Source: Novacetimonas hansenii JCM 7643
GTDB taxonomy: Bacteria; Pseudomonadota; Alphaproteobacteria; Acetobacterales; Acetobacteraceae
NCBI RefSeq assembly: GCF_000964405.1
Contig: NZ_BANE01000050.1
Span: forward strand, 1-64,000
Direction: 5' to 3'
Length of the DNA stretch: 64,000 nucleotides
Within the stretch, counting starts at the first letter, position 1. Every line of letters begins with the position of its first letter. The translations under genes were made by a program, and so were the position numbers. Below the pieces are notes generated by a model. The model worked only from the letters and a program-made list of their open reading frames with translations. It was not told where the DNA came from and did no database searches. Positions 17,966 to 26,642 of the stretch are shown here, in pieces.

Positions 17966-19237
17966 CTATGATGCTTTGCGTGACGGAAGCGGAAGCGCAA
18001 GCGTCAACGCAATGCAACCGGCAATCGCATAGGGCACACCGTAGAATACGACGGGTCCCATCCCCACGCCCAGATGTTTCATGACCTGCTGAAACACTGG
18101 CCCGGATACCGATGCCGTTCCATAGTAGATACATAACAGGATACCCGTTGCGGTCGGCGCAGCGAATGCCGCCACATGACGCTGTATGATGGCGCAGGCA
18201 TTCACATAGATCCCCCCCACCCCAATACCAAAAATAATGGCCAGAAACGTTGTGGAAATGGCATGGAATGGCAACATGAAAAGCAGTGTTCCCGCAATCA
18301 TCTTGGTAAATGCGGAAGCGACGATAACCCGTTTCTGCCCAACGATATCCGCAACCAGACCCAGCGGTGCCCCGCCAAGGATGCTGCCGATGCTAAAAAA
18401 ACTGAACAGCATCGCGGCACGGGCCAGCGAGAGGGAATTGTAGGTGCGTTCGAAATTCACCAGCATGGTAATCACCGAATAGGTTCCCATGCCACTGATT
18501 GCGATGATTGCGTATAAGCGCGGCATCTGCCCGGACATCGCACAGGCGAAGCGTTCCCGAACCGTGGCCGTACTCTGGTTCAAAGCCACGAAAGTCATCT
18601 GTCGCAGGGCAAATTTCAGGATGACCCCGAACACCAGCCCGCCACCACCCAGCAGATAGAAAATGGCCCGCCAGTCCCCAAACCCATGCTGTACCGCACC
18701 GATCAACGGTGCGCCCACAATGCCCGACAGACCATAAATGGTCGTGGACAGACCAATGAACATGCCCTTGCGCCGTTCCGACAGGCTGGAGAGGAATGAC
18801 AGCAGGCAGACACTGAAGACCGCTTCGCCAAGTCCCGTTACACACCGCGCCACCAGCAGGTCCGGCGCGGAGATCCCGATGGCCGTATACCCTGTTGCCA
18901 GCGAAAACAGGATAATGCTGCCAACAAAGCAGGTCGGTATCCCCAGATAACTGACAACCAGTCCCGCAGGCAGTACGAACAGCGAGATACCAAGCGTGAA
19001 GATTGATGAAAGCGTTGCCGCCGTGACAGGTTGTAAGCCATAGGCACGGCTGATTTCCACCAGTTCGACGGGTATCGCCATCCGGTCCCACGCATACAGG
19101 ATATACACAAGACACAGTACGATCAGTGGCACCAAGGCGTAGGATGTCGCTGTGGGCGATGTCCCTGTGGACCGCCCTGCCATATCTTCCAGCGATTGTC
19201 CCGGCACTTCGGAGCGGGTCTCTACATAACCTGACAT
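17966..19237 (-). CDS. MFS transporter in the F420 operon
   Basis: 423 residues, 12 predicted helices. Family signs: YAWDRMAIPVELVEISRAYGL in helix 1 and its following loop, GLGEAVFSVCLLSFLSSL, and a central loop before the C-terminal half. It resembles anion/organic acid permeases. Its ATG overlaps the end of cofC by 16 bp, which ties it to the F420 operon. It may import the substrate of the F420-dependent enzymes or export a product. Confidence 0.85.
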   Translation of the reverse strand: MSGYVETRSEVPGQSLEDMAGRSTGTSPTATSYALVPLIVLCLVYILYAWDRMAIPVELVEISRAYGLQPVTAATLSSIFTLGISLFVLPAGLVVSYLGIPTCFVGSIILFSLATGYTAIGISAPDLLVARCVTGLGEAVFSVCLLSFLSSLSERRKGMFIGLSTTIYGLSGIVGAPLIGAVQHGFGDWRAIFYLLGGGGLVFGVILKFALRQMTFVALNQSTATVRERFACAMSGQMPRLYAIIAISGMGTYSVITMLVNFERTYNSLSLARAAMLFSFFSIGSILGGAPLGLVADIVGQKRVIVASAFTKMIAGTLLFMLPFHAISTTFLAIIFGIGVGGIYVNACAIIQRHVAAFAAPTATGILLCIYYGTASVSGPVFQQVMKHLGVGMGPVVFYGVPYAIAGCIALTLALPLPSRKAS

Positions 19238-19899
19238 GGCTTTTCTACCTTGATCTCACCCCTGCGGATGGCCTGCTCCACAAAACGTCCCGTTTCCGTC
19301 GGTGACGCCAGCATCCACAGATCATATATATCCAAACTCGTATCGATATCGAATCCAAACCCCGGAAAATCCATCACTGTGTGGGACAGGCCATGGCTGC
19401 ACGCGAGCTGCCTGTGCCGATGCAGACTGTGTATGCCGAAATGAGGCACCATGACGTCTGGACCGCGTAACAACAGTCCATTTGTACCAATCCCGTCCCG
19501 CGCGGCCAGGATGGCAACCTGCATCGCACTGGCCGCAGACAGCACGGCCTGCACCTCACCTGATGTCAGCAGGGGAATATCGGCAGGCAGGATCAGCGCG
19601 GCATCCCCCCCCTGTTCCGCAATACGGCATGCGGCCTGCCGGGCAACCCGGTTGTAATCAGTGGGCGTGGGTTCAGCCATGATTTCGACCCCGTACCGAC
19701 GCCCGATGCGGGTGATTTCCACATCTGGTGTCGGTACCATGATCCCCTCAAGCCCTGGTGCGTGCAGCAGGGCTGTCAGCACATCTTCGAACATGATCAG
19801 GGCCAGTTGCCGACGCATCCTGTCGGACATCACCGGGGCAAGCCGGCTTTTTGAAAAATGTGTGTCCTTGATTGGTACGATGGCCCATATCCCCGTCAT
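19222..19899 (-). CDS. cofC: 2-phospho-lactate (or 3-phosphoglycerate) guanylyltransferase
   Basis: About 225 residues. CofC activates a phospho-hydroxy acid (2-phospho-L-lactate, PEP or 3-phosphoglycerate) with GTP to give the donor for the F420 side chain. The sequence starts WAIVPIKDTHFSKSRLAPVMS, the nucleotidyltransferase motif of the family, and has LILPADIPLLT, the metal-binding Asp segment. The start at 19899 lies one base after the cofD stop (TGA-C-ATG). Which acceptor is used cannot be read directly, but see the finding about the missing dehydro-F420 reductase. Confidence 0.9.
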   Translation of the reverse strand: MTGIWAIVPIKDTHFSKSRLAPVMSDRMRRQLALIMFEDVLTALLHAPGLEGIMVPTPDVEITRIGRRYGVEIMAEPTPTDYNRVARQAACRIAEQGGDAALILPADIPLLTSGEVQAVLSAASAMQVAILAARDGIGTNGLLLRGPDVMVPHFGIHSLHRHRQLACSHGLSHTVMDFPGFGFDIDTSLDIYDLWMLASPTETGRFVEQAIRRGEIKVEKPCQVM

Positions 19900-19900
19900 G

Positions 19901-20866
19901 TCACCCGTTCCTGCCCATGGCCTGCGCCAGTTGGCACACATGCCGGGCCAGCGCCACACGATCCTCCAGCGTGGTCATCAGCGTTTGCGCCGTTACACAG
20001 GGCACATCAATGTCATGACGCAATGCCGCATCCGTTTCATCAAGTACGAACAGATCGACAAAATCGGCATAATGCCGCGCGACAGATGCTGCACTGACCT
20101 CCAGCCCCAGTTCAGCCATCAATTTCGCGGTCGGTCCCTTCACCGCCTTTCCGGCAATCACGGGGGATACGGCAATGACCGGTGCGGGCGATTGTCGCAA
20201 TGCGTCACGCAGGCCAGGCACGGCAAGGATCGGATCAATGCTCAGAAAAGGATTGGAGGGACACAGGATAATCCCCGCCAGCGCCGGATCAGACAGACCG
20301 GCCAGGATCTCCGGGTGGGGCTGGACCGCGCCGATGCTTTCGAAGGCAATCCCCGTCGCAACCGGGATGCAGCGTTCACGCACGAAATAGGTCTGGAAAT
20401 CCAACCGTCCTTCGCTGGTATCAAGAAAAGTTCGCAGGGGGGCATCACTGGCGGGCAGCAAGGTGCAACCTACGCCCATCCGGCGCGTGATGTCGGCCAT
20501 GATCGCCGACAATCCCTCCCCACGGTGCAGGCGGCGGGTCCGCTCCACATGCAGCGCCAGATCCCCATCCCCCAGCAGAAACCAGGCATCATCCCCGATC
20601 TGGCGCAGGACCTGCATGAAGGTCCATGTCTCATCACGACGCCCCCATCCCTGCACAGGATTTGCAACGCCGGACAATGTGTAAAGCAGGGTGTCAAAGT
20701 CAGGGCAGATATAAAGCCCGAGATGTTCAAAGTCATCGCCAATATTGGCAATGATACACAGATCCTCCGGTGGCAGGGCATGATATAGCCCAAGTGCGAG
20801 CTTGGCGCCCCCGACACCGCCTGAAATTGCCAGGAACCTGCGTCCTGCAACATGGTCATATGTCAT
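19901..20866 (-). CDS. cofD: FO phospholactyl transferase
   Basis: About 321 residues. CofD moves the phospho-acyl moiety from the CofC product onto FO, giving F420-0 or a variant. Family features are the N-terminal FLAISGGVGGAKLALGL, NIGDDFEHLGLYICPDFDT and LCPSNPFLSIDPIL. The ATG at 20866 overlaps the cofE stop as ATGA, so the operon is translationally coupled; an upstream start at 20914 would overlap cofE by 50 bp. Confidence is high because all family blocks are present. Confidence 0.93.
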   Translation of the reverse strand: MTYDHVAGRRFLAISGGVGGAKLALGLYHALPPEDLCIIANIGDDFEHLGLYICPDFDTLLYTLSGVANPVQGWGRRDETWTFMQVLRQIGDDAWFLLGDGDLALHVERTRRLHRGEGLSAIMADITRRMGVGCTLLPASDAPLRTFLDTSEGRLDFQTYFVRERCIPVATGIAFESIGAVQPHPEILAGLSDPALAGIILCPSNPFLSIDPILAVPGLRDALRQSPAPVIAVSPVIAGKAVKGPTAKLMAELGLEVSAASVARHYADFVDLFVLDETDAALRHDIDVPCVTAQTLMTTLEDRVALARHVCQLAQAMGRNG

Positions 20867-21633
20867 CGGAACCGATCCTCCGCAAGCGGACGCACAAGTG
20901 CGCGGGCATTGCATTCCGGCACGTCCCAGGCATATCCGCGGATCAGCACAGCCGGTTGCCGCTGTGCCGCCTGCCCCATCAGCAGGGATGCCGCGGCGGC
21001 GATTTCATCGCCCAGTCCCACGACGGTGCTGTGCAGGACACGACCATTCATATCGCATTCCCCGCGAAGGTCCTGCACGGCAGGAAACCCTGCCGCCCCC
21101 AGGCACACCCCGACGGTGCCCTGTCGCCATGGGCGACCGAAACTGTCATTGACCAGCACCGCGATACGACACCCGGTGCGGGCATACAGGGCATCCGCTA
21201 CCCTGCGTGCACTTTCATCAGGGTCAACAGGCAGCAACAAGGCGCATGCCTGCCCATCGGGGCTGCTGACATTGGACTGGTCTATGCCTGCATTCGCCAT
21301 GACAAATCCCAATCGATGCTCAAGGATCAGCAATCCCGGCAGCGCCCGCACGACACGCGCCGATTCCGCAAGCGCAAGAGTGACAAGCCGCGGATCTTTC
21401 TTGACGCGGTGCGCCAGGTCGCGGGCTTCGGGCGTGACAGTCACCTCATCAAGGAGGACAACGCGACCTTCCGCCTTAGAGACGATTTTCTGGGCCAACA
21501 CGATGATATCACCATGCTGCAACACCTGCCCCATCTGATCCAGCGCATCCATGACAATCCGCGCCAGGTCATCCCCTTTGCGCACGTCGGGAATGCCAGG
21601 CAGGGCAATGGCGGTGTACTGTGCGGTATTCAT
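20863..21633 (-). CDS. cofE: Coenzyme F420-0:L-glutamate ligase
   Basis: 256 residues, the length of stand-alone CofE. It adds the gamma-linked glutamate tail to F420-0 with GTP. Seen are GDIIVLAQKIVSKAEG, NAGIDQSNV and NDSFGRPWRQGTVGVCLG, the conserved CofE blocks. It lacks the C-terminal nitroreductase-like (dehydro-F420-0 reductase) domain of mycobacterial FbiB. The ATG at 21633 overlaps the fgd stop as ATGA. Confidence 0.93.
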   Translation of the reverse strand: MNTAQYTAIALPGIPDVRKGDDLARIVMDALDQMGQVLQHGDIIVLAQKIVSKAEGRVVLLDEVTVTPEARDLAHRVKKDPRLVTLALAESARVVRALPGLLILEHRLGFVMANAGIDQSNVSSPDGQACALLLPVDPDESARRVADALYARTGCRIAVLVNDSFGRPWRQGTVGVCLGAAGFPAVQDLRGECDMNGRVLHSTVVGLGDEIAAAASLLMGQAAQRQPAVLIRGYAWDVPECNARALVRPLAEDRFR

Positions 21634-22640
21634 GCCGCCCCGAACCGTCGCCGCAGGCGCGGAAGGATCTCTTTCGCATACAGCGACAGGAAACGCTGCT
21701 GGTCCGGGCCGGGAGCATGAAACACCAGATGGTTGAAACCACGCCTGATGTAAGCTGCAACCTGTTCCACATGTTCCTCTGGATCGGCAGAGACCTGCCA
21801 CCGGGCGGCCGCGCGCTCCAGCGGGAGCGCGCGGGCCAGTTCCTCCATTTCCATGGGGTCGGCCACCGAATGCTTTTCCTCGGCGGACAGAGCCAGCGCT
21901 GCCCAATGGCGCGTGGCCTCCCGCGCGGCCTTGATGTCCGTATCGAATGACACCTTCATCTCGATCATCCGGCCATAACCGCTGGTCGCGCCCTCCCGCC
22001 GTGACAGGCCCTGTTCAATATTTGGAATGATCTTTTCATCATAAAATGCGGGTTCCTTTCCGCTGGTACAGATGAACCCGTCCCCCATATACCCGGCATA
22101 ACGCGCGACAAGCGGGCCGCCCGCTGCGACATAGACAGGGGGTGCGACATCTGGCCGGTCATACAGGGTGGCGTTCCGGGTATGATAATACTGCCCGTCA
22201 AAAGTGACCCGCTCCTGCGTCCACAAGGCACGCATAAGATCGACGGCCTCACGCAGGCGGGCAAAACGTTCGCGGAATTCCGGCCATGCAATACCTGTCG
22301 CCGGGACCTCGTTCAGGGATTCACCCGTTCCGACCCCGACGATGAAGCGGTCGGGAAACATGACCCCCAACGTCGCGAACGCCTGCGCCACCATAGCCGG
22401 GTGATAGCGGAATGTAGGGGTCAGAACACTGGTGCCCAGCACGATCCTGTCGGTGCGGGCCGCAGCCGCGCCAAGCCATGATAGCGAGAATGGCGCATGC
22501 CCGTCCGTATGCTTCCACGGCTGGAAATGATCGCTGATGAAAACGGAATCAAACCCCGCCTCCTCCGCCGCGCAGGCAAGTGCCAGCAGTTGTGTGGGCG
22601 AAAACTGTTCTGCCGAAGCCTTGTAACCAAACCTGAGCAT
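21630..22640 (-). CDS. fgd: F420-dependent glucose-6-phosphate dehydrogenase
   Basis: 336 residues, LLM fold. It should oxidise glucose-6-phosphate while reducing F420 to F420H2. It matches mycobacterial Fgd1 almost block for block (GYKASAEQF, SDHFQPWKH, LGTSVLTPTFRY, GVGTGESLNE). By counting, Asp37, His38, Trp42 and Glu107 correspond to the active-site residues Asp39, His40, Trp44 and Glu109 of M. tuberculosis Fgd1. Lys195, Lys256 and Arg280 correspond to its phosphate-binding Lys198, Lys259 and Arg283. The ATG at 22640 is preceded by GGGGG at 4-8 bases. It lies 35 bp after fbiC, so F420 synthesis and reduction are co-expressed. Confidence 0.92.
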   Translation of the reverse strand: MLRFGYKASAEQFSPTQLLALACAAEEAGFDSVFISDHFQPWKHTDGHAPFSLSWLGAAAARTDRIVLGTSVLTPTFRYHPAMVAQAFATLGVMFPDRFIVGVGTGESLNEVPATGIAWPEFRERFARLREAVDLMRALWTQERVTFDGQYYHTRNATLYDRPDVAPPVYVAAGGPLVARYAGYMGDGFICTSGKEPAFYDEKIIPNIEQGLSRREGATSGYGRMIEMKVSFDTDIKAAREATRHWAALALSAEEKHSVADPMEMEELARALPLERAAARWQVSADPEEHVEQVAAYIRRGFNHLVFHAPGPDQQRFLSLYAKEILPRLRRRFGAA

Positions 22641-22675
22641 TATACCCCCATCCCGATCGGGATAACGTTTGCTTG

Positions 22676-25078
22676 CTAGAAATGATCCCTGCGTTTTTTC
22701 CACGGTGTCTGCACCCTGGCCTCCAATGGGCGCGCCTGCATGCTGCAGGCCCGGCGTTCTTCGTGTACCGCCTGATACAATGTCGTACGCTGCTGGGGCA
22801 GCCGCCCCGATGCCACGATTACGTCTTCCATCTGCGCCGGGCTGAACTCCTGCCCATGCACGGCGCCAGCAGCACGCGAGATGCTCTCATCCATCAATGT
22901 CCCGCCCAGGTCATTCGCCCCGCACGACAACAACCGCCCGATCCCCGGCGCGCCAAGCTTGACCCATGATGCCTGGATATTGGGGATTGAGAAATTCAGC
23001 ACCAGCCGCGCGACCGCATGCATCAGGACCACTTCGCGCCAGGTCGGCCCGATGCGCGATTCACCGCGCAGGAACATCGGGGCCTCCATATGTACGAAAG
23101 GAAGGCAGACGAACTCGGTAAATCCCCCTGTCCTGCCTTGCAGGTCACGCAGGTGCAGCAGGTGCGCGGCCCAACTGTGGGGGGATTCGATATGGCCGAA
23201 CATGATCGTGGACGTGGTGCGCAGCCCGACCGCATGCGCGGCCTCCACCACCTCCAGCCATCCGCGCGTTCCCAGCTTACCGGGGGCAAGGCGCTCACGC
23301 ACCCCATCATCAAGGATCTCGGCCGCTGTCCCTGGCAAGGACCCCAGGCCAGCTTCCTGAAGGCGTTCGAGATATGTTGTCAGCGATACACCGGCCAGCC
23401 GGGCGCCATGCGCGATCTCCAGCGGGGAAAATGCATGGACATGCAGCCCGGGTGCTGCCTGCCGGACCGTACGCAACAACTGCATATAGGTCTGATGTGT
23501 GTAATCAGGGCTGATCCCGCCCTGCATGCACACCTCCGTTGCCCCGCGTTCCCATGCCTCACGCGCGCGTCGTGCAACTTCTTCCAACGCAAGGTCATAA
23601 GGCGCACCGCGCAGATGTTCATGTGTCTTCCCCTTTGAAAACGCACAAAAACGGCAGGAAAGCCCACATACATTGGTATAATTGATGTTACGGGTCACGA
23701 CATAGCGCACAACATCACCACAGGTCGTACGCCGCAGGTCATCGGCCGCGATGCGTACGGCCTCGACCTCATCCCCACGGGCCTGGAACAGGCGCACGAT
23801 CTCCGCATGCCCCAACCTGTCACCATGCATCGCACGCCCAAGGATGAACTGCAGGTCACGCCCGACATTGTTCCCGCCCATGGCGGGCGCGGGCAGACCG
23901 ACATCCAGGCCGGGGCTCCAGCCATCCGTCCGCGCGAAACCTTCCGCATCCATGTTGCGCCGTACCATCGCATGCAGCGCCGGATCGACCCACCGTTCCA
24001 GATCCTGCGCATACCGGGGATAAATCGGCAGGCGCTGCGCCAGTTCCAGCCCGTATTCACGGCAGGCACGGGCCAGTTGCGCTACCTGTGGCCATGGTGC
24101 CTCGGGATTGACATGATCCGCCGTCACGGGCGAAATGCCGCCCCAGTCAGAAATGCCACTTTCGAGGATACGGGGAAACACGGCATAGGACAGATTGGGG
24201 GGCACCTGTATGCTCACCTCATCATCCATGATACGCCGCGCCATGGCTGCGGTCCACAACAGGTCGTCAAGATCCGGCTCTGCGCACCCATGCATACGCG
24301 TCTCAGCCTTGGCACGGAAATTCTGGACGATGATTTCCTGAATATGGCCGTATTTACGGTGAAGATCACGCAAGGCAAGAAGCGCGTCGATACGTTCGAG
24401 GCGTGTCTCCCCGATCCCGATCAGTATCCCGCTGGTAAAGGGAATAGCCTGTTCCCCCGCCTCGGCGATCATGGCAAGACGGATTTCGGGGCGTTTGTCC
24501 GGCGCCCCGAAATGCGGTCCCCCACGTTCACACAACCGCGTCGCCGTACTTTCCAGCATGATCCCTTGCGAGATACTGACCGCACGCAGGCGCTGCATTT
24601 CTTCTTTGGATAATATTCCCGCATTTACATGCGGCATCAGCCCTGTCTGCCGCATGATGGCGTCACAGACATGCACCAGATAATCAACCGTGGAGTCAAA
24701 ACCCATCCGCGCCAGCGCCTCGCGTGCGACGTGATACCGGCTTTCCGGTCGATCCCCCAGCGTCAACAGGGCCTCGTGACAGCCGGCATCCCGCCCGGCC
24801 CCTGCGATCGCCAATACCTCCTCGACCGAGAGATACGGCGCGGGCACATCCACCGGGCGCGCGGCGAAAGTGCAATACCCGCACTGATCGCGGCATAGTC
24901 GTGTCAGTGGAATAAAAACCTTGCGCGAATAAGTCACGACACGACCGGACAGCGATCGCGCACGGGCGAATGCCCCTGCATGCAAGGACTGTGCCGACAT
25001 GCCCTGTACTTCACGCAGGAGGGCTTGCGCCTGTGCATGATGTTCCGGGGCGTATTGCGTCGTTTCAAATATGGCCAT
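22676..25078 (-). CDS. fbiC: FO synthase, fused CofG-CofH
   Basis: About 800 residues with two radical SAM domains, which make the deazaflavin FO from tyrosine and a ribityl-pyrimidine intermediate of riboflavin synthesis. The CofG half has its [4Fe-4S] motif at Cys62, Cys66, Cys69 (CRDQCGYC). The CofH half has Cys471, Cys475, Cys478 (CGLSCRFC). The fusion is typical of actinobacteria and of bacteria that probably obtained the genes from them. The ATG at 25078 opens MAIFETTQ; upstream starts lack support. It is the first gene of the F420 operon. Confidence 0.94.
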   Translation of the reverse strand: MAIFETTQYAPEHHAQAQALLREVQGMSAQSLHAGAFARARSLSGRVVTYSRKVFIPLTRLCRDQCGYCTFAARPVDVPAPYLSVEEVLAIAGAGRDAGCHEALLTLGDRPESRYHVAREALARMGFDSTVDYLVHVCDAIMRQTGLMPHVNAGILSKEEMQRLRAVSISQGIMLESTATRLCERGGPHFGAPDKRPEIRLAMIAEAGEQAIPFTSGILIGIGETRLERIDALLALRDLHRKYGHIQEIIVQNFRAKAETRMHGCAEPDLDDLLWTAAMARRIMDDEVSIQVPPNLSYAVFPRILESGISDWGGISPVTADHVNPEAPWPQVAQLARACREYGLELAQRLPIYPRYAQDLERWVDPALHAMVRRNMDAEGFARTDGWSPGLDVGLPAPAMGGNNVGRDLQFILGRAMHGDRLGHAEIVRLFQARGDEVEAVRIAADDLRRTTCGDVVRYVVTRNINYTNVCGLSCRFCAFSKGKTHEHLRGAPYDLALEEVARRAREAWERGATEVCMQGGISPDYTHQTYMQLLRTVRQAAPGLHVHAFSPLEIAHGARLAGVSLTTYLERLQEAGLGSLPGTAAEILDDGVRERLAPGKLGTRGWLEVVEAAHAVGLRTTSTIMFGHIESPHSWAAHLLHLRDLQGRTGGFTEFVCLPFVHMEAPMFLRGESRIGPTWREVVLMHAVARLVLNFSIPNIQASWVKLGAPGIGRLLSCGANDLGGTLMDESISRAAGAVHGQEFSPAQMEDVIVASGRLPQQRTTLYQAVHEERRACSMQARPLEARVQTPWKKRRDHF

Positions 25079-25155
25079 CACATTGCCCCACGATACACAC
25101 CTGTTGCGATACATCCGTAACGAAAGCAGGATACCAACCAGAACCAGAAACAAAA

Positions 25156-25174
25156 TGTTCTATATAACGGAACA
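25156..25174. promoter_or_regulatory. IclR-type operator near fbiC
   Basis: TGTTCTATATAACGGAACA: arms TGTTC/GAACA separated by 9 bases, 78 bases upstream of the fbiC start. It agrees at 12 of 19 positions with the site at 25278-25296, including the whole ACGGAACA/GCGGAACA side apart from one base. Confidence 0.45.
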
Positions 25175-25277
25175 AAAAACGCGATTTTGTTATTTTCGTG
25201 AAATAACTTAAACAATGAATTGACAAGAAAGCAAGTCTCAATTCATCATCGAAACGTGTTCAAGGAAACATATTGTT

Positions 25278-25296
25278 TATTCCGCTCAGCGGAACA
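25278..25296. promoter_or_regulatory. IclR-type operator TTCCGC-N3-GCGGAA
   Basis: TATTCCGCTCAGCGGAACA contains the perfect inverted repeat TTCCGC-TCA-GCGGAA. GTTCCGC/GCGGAAC palindromes are the classical binding sites of many IclR-family regulators. It lies about 40 bases upstream of the PLP-enzyme start, on the opposite side of the divergent promoter region from the 25156 site. Confidence 0.6.
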
Positions 25297-25334
25297 GATT
25301 TATTCTTGTGAACCCTGATATCGGGAACGCACGC

Positions 25335-26606
25335 ATGCCTGACACTTATGCCACGGGATTAAGATGCCTGCGATGTGGCACACCCTACCCCCTGCGCGAC
25401 AGCCTCGACGGATGCACCCGTTGCACGGGGAGCCTCGCGGCTGGCCTGGAAGTTACATATAACCCGGCCCTGACGGCGCCACGTCCGTGTATACCACAGG
25501 GACGCGGCCTGTGGCGATATGGCCCCATGCTGCCGGTCGCGGCGCAACAGGCCGTTACCCTTGGCGAAGGGGGAACGCCACTGCTTGCGCTGGACAGGAC
25601 AGCAGAAGCACTTGGGCTTGCGACATTGCTGCTCAAGGATGAAACGCGCAACCCAACCGGATCGTTCAAGGACCGGCTGGCCTGCGTGGGGGTGTCCTAT
25701 GCCAGGGCATCGGGCAGATCCGTTATCGTCTCAAGCTCCTCGGGCAATGCTGGGGCATCCGCTGCCGCCTACGCCGCCAGGGCGGGGATGCCCTGCGTGA
25801 TTTTCACAACACCCGACGCACCACGCAACATGATGACACAGATGCGCGCTCTTGGCGGGATTGTCCTTGTCACTGCACATGCCGACGACCGACTTGCCCT
25901 CCTGCGGCAGGGCGTCACGCGGATGGGCTGGTTTGCAATCTCCCCTTTCTGCATGCCGGTGACAGGCAGCAACCCCATCGCGATTGAGGGATACAAGAGC
26001 ATCGCATATGAAATCGCCGAAGACATGGGCTGGGACATTCCGGAATGGGTTGTACTCCCTGTCTGTTATGGCGACGCGCTTTCGATGATCTGGCGCGGGT
26101 TCAAGGAAATGCTTGAAATGGGGTGGACCCGGCGCTTGCCACGCATGGTCGCGGCGGAAAGCTCTGGCTCCCTATGTCATGCCATGGAAACAGGGGCGCA
26201 ATATACAACCGCCACGCGCCAGAACAGAAGGTCGATCGCGACATCCATCGGGACCGACCGTGGCACGTTCCAGTCACTTCATACCTTGCGGCAAAGCCAA
26301 GGGATCGCGGTCAAGGTCGAGGATTCCAGCATGCTGCAATGGCAGGACAGGATTTCACAAACAGAAGGTTCCTGGCTTGAAATTTCTTCTGCCGCTGCAT
26401 TTTCCGCTGTGGAAAATCTGGTACGCGCAGGCACGATTTCCGCGCATGACCGCGTGGTCGTACTGGGCACCGCGAGTGGTATGAAAACACCCTCCCCCCC
26501 ACCCATCGCCATGCTGGATTCCGCCATCCTCGACGATGCCCTTGATACGGCACGCGATGTCTATGGCGTGGATCTGGCCTCACTTCATACAGGGCATGGC
26601 GCATGA
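25335..26606 (+). CDS. Threonine-synthase-like PLP enzyme with zinc ribbon
   Basis: About 423 residues of fold-type II PLP enzyme. An N-terminal Cys4 zinc ribbon (Cys11, Cys14, Cys27, Cys30) is followed by the PLP lysine Lys112 in NPTGSFKDR and the phosphate-binding SSSSGNAG. The family includes threonine synthase and various lyases and dehydratases. No hom or thrB is nearby. It is divergent from fbiC and 36 bp before hyuA, so a role in the linked catabolic module is likelier than housekeeping threonine synthesis. The ATG at 25335 has GGGAA upstream; a GTG at 25308 is possible. Confidence 0.82.
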   Translation: MPDTYATGLRCLRCGTPYPLRDSLDGCTRCTGSLAAGLEVTYNPALTAPRPCIPQGRGLWRYGPMLPVAAQQAVTLGEGGTPLLALDRTAEALGLATLLLKDETRNPTGSFKDRLACVGVSYARASGRSVIVSSSSGNAGASAAAYAARAGMPCVIFTTPDAPRNMMTQMRALGGIVLVTAHADDRLALLRQGVTRMGWFAISPFCMPVTGSNPIAIEGYKSIAYEIAEDMGWDIPEWVVLPVCYGDALSMIWRGFKEMLEMGWTRRLPRMVAAESSGSLCHAMETGAQYTTATRQNRRSIATSIGTDRGTFQSLHTLRQSQGIAVKVEDSSMLQWQDRISQTEGSWLEISSAAAFSAVENLVRAGTISAHDRVVVLGTASGMKTPSPPPIAMLDSAILDDALDTARDVYGVDLASLHTGHGA

Positions 26607-26642
26607 CCATGCCGGACACCCAGAATTCAGTCAGGGAATATC

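Noticed and set aside
21634-21906. Upstream extension of cofE
   Set aside because: It would overlap fgd by more than 270 bp; the ATGA junction at 21633 is the normal operon layout.
25335-26606. Housekeeping threonine synthase (thrC)
   Set aside because: No homoserine genes nearby and it is in the F420/hyu module, so I call only the family.
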